A stretch of 64,000 nt of DNA from Megamerina dolium. Its lineage: Eukaryota > Arthropoda > Insecta > Diptera > Megamerinidae. The position numbers were made by a program, and so were the translations under genes. Positions 37,096-49,016 of this stretch are shown here, piece by piece. The notes under the pieces are model-generated. The model was not told where the DNA came from, searched no databases, and worked only from the letters and a program-made list of their open reading frames with translations. The DNA lies in NCBI GenBank assembly GCA_963854835.1, contig OY978526.1, positions 66,068,765-66,132,764 of the forward strand. Direction: 5' to 3'. How positions within the stretch are numbered: the stretch's first letter is position 1; each line of letters begins with the position of its first letter.

Positions 37096-37950
37096 TCACG
37101 CATGCAAAATCTTTGCATGAAATTCTATATGATCTTCTATAAATGTTGCAATGTAGTAGTAACTATGATCGTACCCCTCACGATACTTGTAAATCGTTTG
37201 TATGTTCTCATTTTTGGCAGCTGCTTTTAGAAGATTATCCGGCAACAACTGTTTCTGCTTGTAAAAATCATCAGAGCTTCCCTGATCGATAAAAAGTTCA
37301 ATCGGGCTGCCGTCATATGTCTCCGCTAAACAAGTAGCATCCCATTTCTTCCACTCCTCCTCCTTATTACCCAAATAACCAGTGAATGCTTTTTTGCCCC
37401 ATGCACACTGAATGGGATTGGCAATGGGTGCAAAGGCTGACACCGACTTGAATTGGTCTGGATTCTTTAGACCGCAAATAAGTGCACCATGTCCGCCCAT
37501 ACTATGACCGAATATTCCCTTCTTATTTTGAACCACAGGCAGTCGAGAATTTATCAAAGCGGGCAACTCCTTAGTGACATATGTATACATTTTGTAGTGC
37601 TTTGACCATGGTTCTTCTGTTGCATCCACATAAAATCCTGCACCAGAACCAAAATCAAAAGCATCATCTTGCCCAGGGATATCCACGTTACGTGGCGAGG
37701 TGTCTGGATTGACGATAACCAGATTATATTTGGCAGCAAATCGTTGCATACCTGATTTTTGTATGAAGTTCTCATGCGTGCACGTCAACCCGCTGAGGAA
37801 ATATAAAACAGGGCACTCATTGACATCCTCAACCGTTGTAGGTGGCATGTAAACGCCGAATTTCATATCACATTTTAGAACGTCCGAAAAGTGACTGTAT
37901 ACGCGCTGCTCTCCATTGAAACATTTTATTGATGACAACAACTTCATCAT
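37096..37950 (-). CDS. ESD: S-formylglutathione hydrolase / esterase D
   Basis: This cytosolic serine hydrolase splits S-formylglutathione to formate and glutathione, the last step of glutathione-dependent formaldehyde detoxification after the class III alcohol dehydrogenase. A single uninterrupted minus-strand frame gives 284 residues, the usual size for the family (about 280). Features in order: VLYFLSGLTCTHENFIQKSG at 48-67 (oxyanion-loop region), NPDTSPR at 81-87, the nucleophile elbow GHSMGGHG with Ser150, an Asp at about 227-228 in IDQGSSDDFY, and the catalytic His262 in GYDHSYYYI. All triad residues are present. The first of two adjacent Met codons was taken as start; Met2 would do equally well. 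The frame has no introns. The gene lies head-to-head with the RNF113 homologue, whose start is 1.85 kb away across a MITE. Confidence 0.95.
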   Translation of the reverse strand: MMKLLSSIKCFNGEQRVYSHFSDVLKCDMKFGVYMPPTTVEDVNECPVLYFLSGLTCTHENFIQKSGMQRFAAKYNLVIVNPDTSPRNVDIPGQDDAFDFGSGAGFYVDATEEPWSKHYKMYTYVTKELPALINSRLPVVQNKKGIFGHSMGGHGALICGLKNPDQFKSVSAFAPIANPIQCAWGKKAFTGYLGNKEEEWKKWDATCLAETYDGSPIELFIDQGSSDDFYKQKQLLPDNLLKAAAKNENIQTIYKYREGYDHSYYYIATFIEDHIEFHAKILHA

Positions 37951-38347
37951 CTTGACTATTGAGTTATTACGTGTTTTAATTACAAATTGAATCTATTTTG
38001 CGATAAGAAGATAACAGTACAAACCTTTTTTCCGGCTCTGAAAATTATTAATATGAGCGGTATATTTTGCGACCATATGTTCTTGATTAGAGGTAAGGCA
38101 ATCCACGTGAGTAATTAACATCTTAGCGCCTGTTCACATTGGCCTGCCCAGACGCGACTGTGCGAGCGAGATAGGTAGAAAAGTAGACAGTAAGAAAGTG
38201 ATGGAAGTTTTGCGCCGAAAATCCAATCCAAAATTAAAAATCGGCGCAACGACCTATGTTCTATTTCCAAAGTGTTCCGATTATGACAACTATGCTCACA
38301 AATTTTTAGACGTTGAAGCGATAACATCAATAAGAAGCGTTCTATAT

Positions 38348-38666
38348 TAGGGTTGTGCGATTAATTGTTTGTTCAAAAAGTCTGATTAATCAAATTATTC
38401 GACAAACCAATTCGCTTGATCAAAATTATGATTTATCTGAATTGAATTCGATTAATCAGAATTTTGATAAATCGCAATCATTTTCATGTTTATCTATTCT
38501 TTATTTATGAAATATTTGAAATATTATCAATATTTTGAAAATTTTTTTAGAATAATTTCTATTTTGAATAATCAAAATCATGATAATTTGATTAATTTCA
38601 TATTTCATTAATCGAATACTTTCATTAATCAATATTTCTGAACAAACGATTAATTGCACAGCCCTA
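38348..38666. mobile_element. Fold-back MITE, hAT-like ends, 319 bp
   Basis: The ends are inverted: TAGGGTTGTGCGATTAATTG on the left and the complement of TAGGGCTGTGCAATTAATCG on the right, 25 of the first 28 bases alike. The interior is made of ATTAATC/GATTAAT words in both orientations and can itself fold back, so the element is nearly a long palindrome. No coding frame. I could not find a clear target duplication. TAGGGNTGTGC ends resemble hAT-type elements. It sits in the shared upstream region of esterase D and RNF113. Confidence 0.7.
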
Positions 38667-38699
38667 CTTTATTCCAAAATTCCAATTCCACTGTAGCAT

Positions 38700-39800
38700 T
38701 TTAGTTGAAATAAATTGCACTAATGTGAACACAGTGTTCATGGATATACCGTTCATGGAAAATCTAATGTAAACAGGCACTTACGAATGAAGTGCAATTA
38801 TGTGGAACAAGCACATGTGGAAAGAAATGAAGAAAAGGAAAGATTGATAGAATTAGAAGATTTCACCCATCAGATAGTATTTGTGAGCGCTGTACCGTAA
38901 CACTGGTCCAGGTGCAAGAGAAATGACGAAATGGCGAACAAATTTAAAAAAAAAATGTAAACAATGTGGAATAATAAATGAAAAACAACCATTGGTCCAG
39001 TGAAATGTCACAAACAAAACTTAAGCATTCAAATTCACTGAGAACGGATTAGTGGTAAAAGATGAGCGCAGCCTAAGTTTTCTGTCATCTGTGAAGAACA
39101 AATAACATTAGAAGCAAGCATTATGAATTACATGACCTTACTTCTTCAAGTCCAAAAAGGAAAGCATTTTCTCATTGCTTGATCTTACATAATGATACGA
39201 TTCCTCGAAACAATAATTTATTGGCATTTTACACTTTCAATGGTTTACTGTCATTGTTCTTTGTTTTTACACTCTCGTCAATGTTTTTGTTTATGCTGTA
39301 TTTCATATTCAAACTTTGCCGCAATGTATATCGATATCTCTCCCTAAGCAACTCTATATTAGTTCTAATGCAGATTCGTTTCGTCTGCAACGGAGAGTTT
39401 GCAATCGTATTATTTTGACATTTAAATATTGAAAGCGTAATATGTCCACTATAGAAATTTAAGTTCCACAAGCAATGTACATGAGCAGTCTAACTGAAAT
39501 ATTACTCGAAATTCACTGAATAATTATGCTACTGCAGTGATGTACGTTGTTAGAAAATATATAGTTTTGTTGCTAAAGATTATCTTTGTTTAATTTGTAA
39601 AGCAATTAAACATTGTTTCTGAATTCGTACTACTATATTAATAGCAACCCTGAATTTATTGTCTTTAAAATTAAGTTGGCAATACGAAATGGTAAATATT
39701 GTTGAACAGCTGTTTGGCAATTTTTTTTTGTATGCTTACATTTTCCGCAAAAACTAGTAATAAATAAATAGATAAATTTCACGAGTTCATTATTTTTAAA
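38700..39800. other. Upstream region of the RNF113 homologue
   Basis: No gene recognised. The frame at 39179-39418 is hydrophobic but AT-driven and has no homology I know. Promoter elements were not identified with confidence. Confidence 0.45.
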
Positions 39801-40936
39801 ATGTCAGAGTCTACCGCAAATACATCATCTTTTGAATTCAAACGGCGTAATATAAAGAAAAAGGCGGTAATGAGACGCAAACAAGAGTCAAGTTCTGGTT
39901 CAGGTGAGTCGAATTGGCATTTTTTTGTGACAGCCATTAGAGTATTCTCATTTTCAGAAAAAAGTAGCGATGCAGAGCAAACATCAGCAATTGTGCGTGC
40001 GGAAAATCGGCGTAAACGGTCTAATCCAAATTATCAAAGTACAAAACAATTGATCGTCAAACACAAGAGGAAAGAAACTGGGAGATCCTCAACGAGCGAC
40101 GATGAAGCAGACGATCAAAAAGTCGGTGTATCATATAGATCAAAGAAAAGTGCATTACCCAGTGGTCCGCAAGATCAAGGTGCCACCATGACTAATGAGG
40201 TTGAAACCGAACTGGACCGTGATGCGCAGGCTATACACGAGAAAGCGATTAAAATCAATGAGGAATTGGAAGGCAAAGCTGATGATAAAATATATCGTGG
40301 TCTAAATAATTATGCTCAATATTATAAGAAAAAAGACACTGCAGCGGGTAATGCTAGTTCTGGAATGGTACGTAAGGGACCAATACGTGCACCAGCGCAT
40401 CTACGTGCGACTGTACGTTGGGACTATCAACCGGATATTTGTAAGGATTACAAAGAGACTGGCTATTGTGGTTTCGGAGATAGTTGTAAATTTTTACACG
40501 ATCGTAGTGATTATAAGGCTGGTTGGCAATTGGAAATGGATCATGCAGCACATCAGCGTGGTGAATGTGAATCAGATGAAGATGATACCAAATATGAGAT
40601 ACATTCTGATGAAGAATCACTGCCATTCAAGTGTTTTATATGTCGACAGAGTTTTGTCAATCCAGTTGTAACAAAGTGAGTATACACTATTTGTTATAAC
40701 CCAGAGTAAGATCATATTAATTTTGTTTCATCATTTCTAGGTGCAAACATTATTTTTGTGAGAAATGTGCTTTAGAACATTATAAAAAATCACAACGTTG
40801 TTTTGTATGTACGCAACAAACAAATGGAATTTTCAATCCGGCAAAGGACTTGATTGCACGCTTTAAAAATACTCCCGAAGTAGGTGCTGGTGGTGGTGGT
40901 GATGGTGGCGAAAGTAGTTCATCAGATAGTAATTAA
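39801..40936 (+). CDS. mdlc: RNF113 / midlife crisis homologue: CCCH plus RING zinc-finger protein
   Basis: RNF113 (yeast Cwc24) is a nuclear spliceosome-associated E3-type RING protein; the fly gene midlife crisis is needed for neuronal differentiation. Exons 39801-39903, 39958-40675 and 40741-40936 give a 338-residue product, close to the family size. Features: a lysine/arginine-rich, disordered N-terminus; a CCCH finger C-x8-C-x5-C-x3-H at about 196-215 ([10 protein letters not shown]...FLH); an acidic linker; a C3HC4 RING from Cys260 (CFIC) through CKHYFCEKC to CFVC at 294-297; and a Gly/Ser-rich tail. Intron 1 (39904-39957) is only 54 nt, a multiple of three, and open, so the unspliced frame reads on with 18 extra residues. 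GTGAGT and TTTTCAG at its ends and the poor fit of the extra residues argue it is a true intron. Intron 2 (40676-40740, 65 nt) splits the RING. An AATAAA lies near 41168. Confidence 0.93.
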
Positions 40937-42439
40937 GATTGAAATGTATAAGAGCAATATAGTGTTTGTTTTTTATTAAAAAAAAAAAATTAAATATACT
41001 CAATATCTCTCTTGTATAATTATATACCTATTTTGTAATGTAAACAAACAAATATATATACTCCATATTTGTTTGTTTTACATATTCATTCATTCATACA
41101 TATATTTCAAATATCAACCATATTTCTACTTCGACTGTGTACTACACAAACGCCAACAGCGTTTAATTAATAAACTCGAAAAATAATTTCAATTTATTTA
41201 AAAATAGGAATTAGAAAGAATTTGATTTGAATGCTTAAGATGTGATTAAGAGTAATAAGCAATAATGATGATAACTATATAGTTGAAACGCGATTAGAAC
41301 AAATTACTAGATGTTTGTTGCGTTTCTGTTGTATATCCCTATCCTCCGTATATAATAGTATCGATGGAAATAATCTACAAACTACTTACAATGCATTATA
41401 TAAAATATTCTTATATGAAGGACTTCGCAGGCACAAGACTACATCTCTCAAATTATAAAAATACAAGTTCTTAGCTACACAAATATTTTCGCGACCACAT
41501 GACCACCGAACACCGAGCTCACGACATTTTATAGTTGACTACTTGTGTAGCTGCCGCCGTCAATGCATATGGAACATAAGGACTCATAAAAAAAAAACTA
41601 CAAAATTATGATTCATTTCAGATTTATATTGAAGAAAGTTGGATTATTGTGTCGTACATGAGAATAAAATATCGTTGTCAATGTGTTCGAGTGTCTTGGT
41701 TGAACGCCAATACTTATTACTGATGGGACGTGATTGTGTTTCGTATTTAAGTAACGAAAAACTACGAAAACAGCATAAGGACAACATAAAACAACCAATT
41801 GAGAACTAAAGAAAACAACGCGTTTTAATTAATGAATTTTACAGTGAAAATAAGGTGAGAAATGTTAAAAATATTTCTAATTTCAATGAAAATGGAATTA
41901 TCAATGGAAGCGGCATTAAATATATATGCAAATAACAAACTAGCAATAACAATCGCCTACATATACGTAGTTTAAGTGATGTTTAGAAACCAAACTGAAA
42001 TGATGTACGTAGGACGATGAGGAAAAGGTGATATCGTAATGCGAAAACCCAGGTGATAGGAAGCTTTCATTTTTGATATGTCATTGTTGAAAGTGGTTGA
42101 AAATGCCGTGTTCCAAAGGTAATGGATATAATAAGATAATTGGTCTCAGCAAAATCAGCATTGGCTCTGGTTTGTCGGATTAATTTTATAGAGGGCAACT
42201 CCAAAAGTAATGTTGGCGCCACATTTTTCATTAAAACCTGTATGTTAAAAGTTTTTTACACCTCTAGCTGCTTAACGGTAAAATAGTGTTTGCGTGTTTG
42301 GTGCTGCTTTGGTGGGTTAACCAGTTTTTTAATCCATGTTTGGGTTTTGTTTAGCAAAGTCCTGAAGTCCAATTTGAAAATGCAATAAATATATATTCAT
42401 TTTGATTGATTTTATGTTTATTTATAGTTTACACGTATA
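40937..42439. other. 3' region of RNF113 homologue and upstream region of next gene
   Basis: No further gene. The probable mdlc 3' UTR runs to about 41190 (AATAAA near 41168). From there to 42439 the DNA is AT-rich; the sequence before 42440 should hold the 5' UTR and promoter of the next gene. Confidence 0.45.
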
Positions 42440-43240
42440 ATGGAGGACAATAACGATACGGACGGTGAAGAACTAGCAAAAAGGAAACGCTTACGAACGT
42501 CAATTGAACAAAATATTGAAAATCTAGACGGTAATTGATATGAGAATGTAACTGTTCTACATACAAGCACTTAAAATTTGTATTATTTATAGAAACGATT
42601 ACTGTTCAAAATGATAATTTGATCGAATTTTTAACAAAACATACGACCCGATTAAGGAAATTCAAGAAAGAGGTTAAAGAAAGCGATTCTGTGCTATTCA
42701 AATTTCCTGTTGATTCAGTAGAAAAATTAGTGTTAATAGAAGAAGAGATTAAGGATGGCCAAAGAGATAGCTACGTAAGTATAACTTTTGAAATACATAT
42801 TATGTATATTCGGTTTTATTCCACAATAAATCGACAAATATCAAACGTTTTGTAATTTTATATTTATTGCCTATCATTTTATAAATTACAGGTTGCAGCT
42901 ATGAAAGCAATTTTGAAAGATGAACTTTTCAAAAATTTTGAAAGAATATTAGCGAGACAATTATGCCTAAGCTTTAATGTAGATGGTGTTTCTGGAAAAA
43001 TGGCTTTGAAGGAATACAAGGGATTTCTAAGCGCTTTGAAGGGTAATCATACTGATTTATTTAAAAATGTTTTACATATAAACAAATTTCTACTATACTA
43101 CAGAAGCTATTGCCTCAATATCAGATAATGCTGATAGAGATTTAAGAAAGGCATTTCAAGTTGTCAAAAAACGTATCTTCCGGCTTCACTCTATGAGAAA
43201 TAAGCAATCGAAATTATTGGAATCTGAAGAAGCTCAATAA
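42440..43240 (+). CDS. Small protein with DUF4806-like region, four exons
   Basis: Exons 42440-42530, 42593-42774, 42892-43042 and 43104-43240, each bordered by GT and AG, join in frame to 186 residues. The start codon is the first Met after an in-frame open leader; it opens an acidic then basic stretch (MEDNNDTDGEEL, KRKRLR), which could be a nuclear localisation signal. Residues 50-65 are charged and helical. From about 68 on the protein follows the pattern of insect DUF4806 domains: FKFPVDSVEKLVLIEEEI, then a helical region, then NVDGVSGKMALKEYKGFLSAL, then a C-terminal basic helix (FQVVKKRIFRLHSMRNKQSK). The function of this family is unknown; it is expanded in insects, and many members carry DNA-binding partners. 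The consensus match is from memory. Exon joints at conserved phases and the uninterrupted spliced frame support a live gene. Confidence 0.8.
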
Positions 43241-43560
43241 CCGACGTGGATGTTGATGCTTCAATTTAATTGATAAAAAATTATATGTAATTGAAGCAAA
43301 TTTTATATTTAGACGCTTTTAATTGTAGTTTTTGTAAAATCGATTAGTATAAGTTAATATTGTAAATAGAATCATGTATATATCTACATATAGTATATTC
43401 AATTTTAACTATTGTTTTTATAGAACACAGTATATTTAACATCATTTTTTTCATATTATGTGAAGTGAATCTCATTTTTATAAAAATAAGATGTAGATGA
43501 CTGAATGTCTGAAAAGTGTTATGTGATTCATTCTTGACAAATAACCAAAGTATGTATTAT
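43241..43560. other. 3' flank of the DUF4806-like gene
   Basis: AT-rich, no feature. Probable 3' UTR in its first part; no strong polyadenylation signal stands out. Confidence 0.4.
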
Positions 43561-46500
43561 TAAAACAATTTCGGGTGCCGGGCGGCCGTTTCCCTGCAAT
43601 TGCTGGGCAGCTATGGGGTCCGTAGACAATTCGTAGTGCGTTCGCTTTTGTTTTGTATGGCAGCCCCATTAAAGGGTGAAGATAAGGCATACTTATATTC
43701 GGAGAAAAGGTTTGAGCTGAATAAGCAATGGCAGTCTGCTGTGGTAGTATAAGGTATGATTAGTTAGTGTTGTTGTTGTTGTTAATATATGTGCTCGGGT
43801 CATCAAGCTGAGGGCTCATGTTCAAAAAGGCGGCACCTTCGACCAGGTAGAAGGAACGAGAGAGGTTGGCCTCGCTGGGCAGGCACACAGTTGTCTTGTG
43901 TCATACAGGCCCCGGCCACAATTTGGATACAGATCTATGATGTCGTCGTTGAGTCTGTGCATACAGCAGTTAAACTTCTAGTTCCATCCTGATCGTAGCT
44001 GGGAAAGCGTTACTCTGGCACTCCTAGGAAGGTTCAGTTCAGCAGCGGCAATAGGCGAAGGGCGACCTTAACGACAATATTATTAGTGTGTCAACCTGTG
44101 ACGATTCGCAGCACGGAGTATTTTGAGATAATTGACAATGGGTATAACACTACCATCCACGATAATATTGAGTGCTGTTCTCACTTCTCTGGTCCAAGTT
44201 GTAAAGAGCATCGCAGTTGACTTTTCAGGTGACAGTTTAAGATTTCTTGATCGAAAAAAAAAAAACTGATAAATCGGCAATATAACTATTGATGCTGCCG
44301 CAGAGCGACCTGATGTCATGACCTGTGGCCAGCATGGTGCAGTCATCTGCATAAGATACCAATTTCACCCCTGATGGCGGTTGTGTCAATTTGGAGATGA
44401 AGAAATTGAAGAAAAGGGATGAAAGTACGAAAGAGTAGGTACACCTTCTTTCACCTTCCTATACTTTGAGCATCGTTCCCGGAACTCAGCAAAATACTGC
44501 CTGCTTGTTAAGTAGTTAGCAATTCAGCGTTTGGTTGGTGGTGGTGTTAAACAAATTGTCTACAGAAAGATTATGCACACTTTTCTGCGTTGTATACGGA
44601 GGACCTCTGAAAGAGATTGCTGCTTGGGTATTTCTTATCTGACATAATTTTTTGGAGCTATTTCCACAATCGTCCAGATGGTTCATGCACTTGGATTTAT
44701 GGTTTTCAATTACGAGTTTAATGATATTGGAGTTTAGGGTGCTAATTCTCGGGTCCGCAGGATTTACAGAACGGATTTAGTCATGTTCTTGCTGAAGTAA
44801 CACCGCCTCACTAATGAAATTTGGGCGACGCCAGGGTATCCTACCTGCCGGTATCAACCTGGACAATGCCTTTGATTAAATTTTTCGGAGAGTTGCGTTG
44901 CCCGCCTGAACACTGGATGGAGGGCTTTTGTGAGCAAGCAGTTTTTCGGAAGCAATGAACTCCTCTGCCTTATCTACAGAGAAGATGATTGGTATGTGGT
45001 CAGAGCTCAAGACAGTGTCCGCCAACCACGTAGCATACGTAACTAGGGGGAACTCACAATGGCCAGGTCGGGTGAGCTGGAGTATTTAGAGCTGATTCTT
45101 GTAAGGTAGTTCTCACTTATGGCATTGAAGTGAGAGCTATCTATAAGGCCAGCTATATAGACCACGCCACGATCGTTACCCAGTGCGGAAAACCAGCTCG
45201 CACGGTGGGCGTTGAAATCGCCAAGAATGACTCTGTTATTACCGTTAAGAATGTGCATCAATGATGGACAGCCAGCGCTGCCGCTCGTGATAGGCGGAAT
45301 GTAGACATTGATAATGAATGCCTGATCCGCTTTTAGTATTCTTTGGCATATTTCGACCCGAGTCGCTTTTTAATCAATTTTAAAATATTTATAAATGTGC
45401 GCCAATATAAGACAATAAGACAAATCGTTTGCCACCACAAGTCAAATTCATAACGGTATATTTTGACAATTTATCACTTGTCTGCATAATGTAATGTTAT
45501 TTAATCCATTAACATGAGATAAACCAAGCAGATGCCCAAAGAAAAAGCAGCTCAAATTGTTATTTTGCAAAAATTCGCTCATTCAATGAAAATAATTTCA
45601 CAAATTGTGGGTGTTTCATTGAAAGAAGAACGCACATACTTGACTAGATGAAACGAACTTGTTTGATGACAGAAGACCCTCTGGTAGACCAAGAAAAAGA
45701 ACCAAACAGGATGATAGTCTGTTACAAATGACGAACAAACGTTCCCGTTTCAAAACTGTGCCATATTTGCTGTGGTTAATGTAACCTTATCGAATCCAAT
45801 CTCCGAAACAACGGTGGTTGCATGAAGGTGGTTTGTATGGTCGATTAGCTGTCAAAAACAATTATTGCATACTATAAATGTTAAAAACGGCTTAAATGGA
45901 TTAAAGAACATGTCAGTTGGTCGATGGATCAATGGAAACGGACTGATTAATCCAAATTCGAAGTTTTCAGGAAAAAATAGCGGATGTTCTGCATTAGAAA
46001 TCAGGCGAATGATATCAATCTGCATATGTTAAGCCTACATTCTAGTTTGGAGGTGACAATATGATGGCTGGGCTTGTTTTTGCTATGATGGTGTAGGCAA
46101 TTAGGCGAAAATCAATGAAATAATGCTAAAGGAACAGTATCACCGAATACTCCAGTACAACGTTATTCCATCTGGCGTGGGTTTTATACGTGAGGGGTTC
46201 GTGTTTCAGGAAGGTGATCTTGAACACACATCTAATCTTTGCACAAACTATGATACATCAAATGGAAATTAGTAATTTTTAGTGTCTTCGTGACAAAACA
46301 AAATTACCACGACTCACTCACGAGGGTGAGAATAAATATCTCACACAAAAATCACGTACTAAATATCATATTTACTTTTGCTTAGTCATAAGTTTTGAAA
46401 GAACCAAAATGGTAGAGATTTTATAAATACAATAAAATCTTTAAAATAAATAAGGTATTTTAACTCAATACATAAGTCGTGCATCATTGCCTTGCGCAGC

Positions 46501-46890
46501 ATGCTGGGACTCATGGTGAGGATTAGTCACCCAAAAGGAGCCGATCGCCGGACTTAACAGCGATGCCTTGTTGTTCGAGTAGGTCATCTGAGGGAGACGG
46601 GACTGGTAGGGAAAGTAATATACACTTTACAGAATTGTGTATCACGAAATAGAGGCCTCTTCCGTTGTTTCTATTTCTATCATATCTGATGATCGAGTAG
46701 TTCGAGTAGTGTGGTTGCGGTCGGAATGCATCGAGAGTTTCGTTTCCTACATGGTATACTGATATTATGTGTGTATACAATTTTTTATTTCATGAGTTTT
46801 GCCAAAAAGGCCGTTCTAGTTGAGTTGCATTACACTGAATGTCGCTGGAGGATCGATGGCTGTGCTCTCTATTCTCATTCCGCATGGTAG
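43560..46890 (-). mobile_element. Jockey-like LINE, decayed, split by a Tc1 relic
   Basis: On the minus strand the order is as in a LINE ORF2. Endonuclease: NYSIIRYDRNRNNGRGLYFVI near 46640-46710 and AVKSGDRLLL near 46530. Then, after the Tc1 insertion, IINVYIPPITSGSAG near 45290 and VILGDFNAHRASWFSALGND near 45160-45230. Next a stretch of linker and early RT (44380-44960). Then the RT catalytic part with VSYADDCTMLATG near 44320-44360 (YADD intact) and FRSRNLKLSPEKSTAMLF near 44190-44240. Finally RVTLSQLRSGW near 44000-44030, the C-terminal tail typical of such elements. The central RT palm is deleted and frames shift repeatedly. A (GTT)n run and 3' UTR-like text follow down to about 43560. 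Confidence 0.75.
45350..46500 (+). mobile_element. Tc1-type transposon relic inside the LINE
   Basis: Plus-strand fragments in shifted frames follow a Tc1 transposase. They are an N-terminal helix-turn-helix (KEKAAQIVILQKFAHSMKII, from 45537), a DNA-binding linker (RRPSGRPRKRTKQDD near 45680), RWLHEGGLYGRLAVKNN near 45810, ACQLVDGSM in the first-Asp region near 45920, and FVFQEGDLEHTSNLC near 46200-46240 in place of FQQDNDPKHTS, so the second catalytic Asp is damaged. It separates the two halves of the endonuclease of the LINE, which dates it later than the LINE. TIRs not identified; ends are approximate. Confidence 0.65.
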
Positions 46891-49016
46891 CAACGGTCGT
46901 GCTGAAGAATGCGGGGAGCTGAAGACGTTATCCCATTTTTCGGGTCGCTAGGTAGTAAATTCGAGTTTCTCAATCTGCAAAAACCTGCATTAAATTGGGA
47001 TTTCAAAGCGCGATGGTTTGTAAATGGCACTAATTTTTTTATAAGTTGCGTTTAACTGAAGTGCAATGTCGGGATATAATGTTGGAGCACACTGGGCAGA
47101 TGCAGCCCACAAAAAACAAATCCAGGTAGGACCTGGAATTCCTGGGAAGCTATGCGGTGAATTATCGATGTTCATGTGTTTTAAGGAGAATTTTGCAGGG
47201 GTGTTTCATTATGCAGTGGGAGTATTAGTATAGAATATTCGGGGAAAATATTGTGATGGAAATTGTATGGGGTTGGTCATATCAACCATCTAGGAGCATT
47301 CTAAGAGCAGTGGGAGTGAATTTTATGAAAGCATCAAATTTGTATGAGTTACCCTCTGAAGAGTGTAGAGATAGGGGATAAGTAAGTTTCGCAAAAATTT
47401 TAAGGCGAAAGCATTAATGGTAGTAGGTCAAGCTCCTCTAACTTGAGATAGAGGGTAAGTATGTTTCAGAAAAATATTGGGTACAAAATATGAACGGGGT
47501 CAGTCATACATTGCGAAGTTTTACCTCGATGTGGCGCCATTTACCCTCTCCTGATTGCATTTTTTTTGGGAAACCGCAAAAAAGTTTTGCTGCATATAAA
47601 ATTTCCATTATTAATGATCTCCATATCTTTTCATCCCATACCTATACCAAAAATCTAATGAAACACTATATCATGTACCTATGATGTGCGCACAAGACCA
47701 AGAAGAAAAGTTTAAAGAATATATTATGTACATATGTTCACGTGCATAAGGTACATGTGTGGTAAGTATGTAACAGAAGCCTAAAACCCACAAATATAAC
47801 TGGCAAAAAACTTAAATCGCAAGATGCTACGCAAAGGAAGTGTAGTAAGAAAAGAGGATGCTTAAAAGTATCAGTCGATCAAAATGTTTAAAATAAAAAA
47901 AGAATGATAACAAAGATATTGACGTATCACTCGTTTTGTGATTTGAGGTTAGGTTACTGTGGTATAGCTCCTCTATCTCCAACACTCTCTTGCAGTTGTA
48001 ACATCGATGTAACAGCAACTTAAAGGCTTTTACTATTCTTATGTACCCACATATATTTTTAAAAGTTTTAAAACTGATTTTTTATTTAGTTTTTGTCGCT
48101 TTGTGATTTTGTTTTACATTTATTTATTTATAACGTAGGTATATGCCATTCAACAAAATGCTAAAATCATTGGAGATGCAACTTATTCCGTAAGGCAATA
48201 TAAATGCGTATGTGTGCAAAAAATCTAGGTATACATATATATTACCTACTATATTTCACATTATATAAAGATATTATTTTATAAAATGAAATCTAAATGT
48301 GTCACATCGAATTTGCGATATTGCAATATTGCCATAGAAGAGGCAGTCAATATTTAGATAGATAGTGAGAGTTATATTCGTATGTAGAAAAAAAAGGCAT
48401 GGGGGAGGAAGGTACATATATAGGCAACTCTGTATTGAGTTGTTAGTTTAAAGCAGCGGAAGTTGTCGAAATGTTGATATGAGTATTTCATTGTTAAAAT
48501 CTCAATTGAACAATATTTACTACAACTATACAGAAAGTATTGTTTTATTTTTATTGTTTTATGCGGATGTTCTTTTTGTGTTGAATTACTGAGTCAGTTG
48601 TCTTAAAATGGCACAAATTTGTTCAATATTACGCTAGGGACCATATACTATTCATTTATAGAAATACATGTCTGTAACTATAGCCCCACTGGGAAAGCGA
48701 GCGCTTCGAAAGACCTACATACATATGTGATATCTCAACAGTCTTTTGCCATTTCGGTGGATGCCTTAATTAAAAGCACAAAGAACTTTGTTTTATCTAA
48801 AAATCACTTTGCTATGAATTTATAAAAAAAAAATTGTATAAAATTTAACATTTTAAAACATTTTATCTTTAGCACTCATGGGCTAAATATATTCAATTTC
48901 ACAAAAAATACAAAATATGAAGTTTCGTGCTGATTGATGCAATTTAAGAACTCGCCCAAAAGTTTGAAAAATTGGTTTTTATTATTTATTATTTTTTATT
49001 CTTATTATTTAATTAT
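46890..49016. other. Unresolved region
   Basis: No firm feature. The part near 46890-47200 may be the 5' section of the LINE. From 47200 on only AT-rich sequence and short frames are seen. Confidence 0.4.

Noticed and set aside
37554..37775. Second minus frame within esterase D
   Set aside because: Shadow frame of the enzyme; the codons of the catalytic protein explain the openness.
40312..40671. Overlapping 119-codon plus frame in the RNF113 gene
   Set aside because: It is a shadow of the zinc-finger exon in another frame with no domain.
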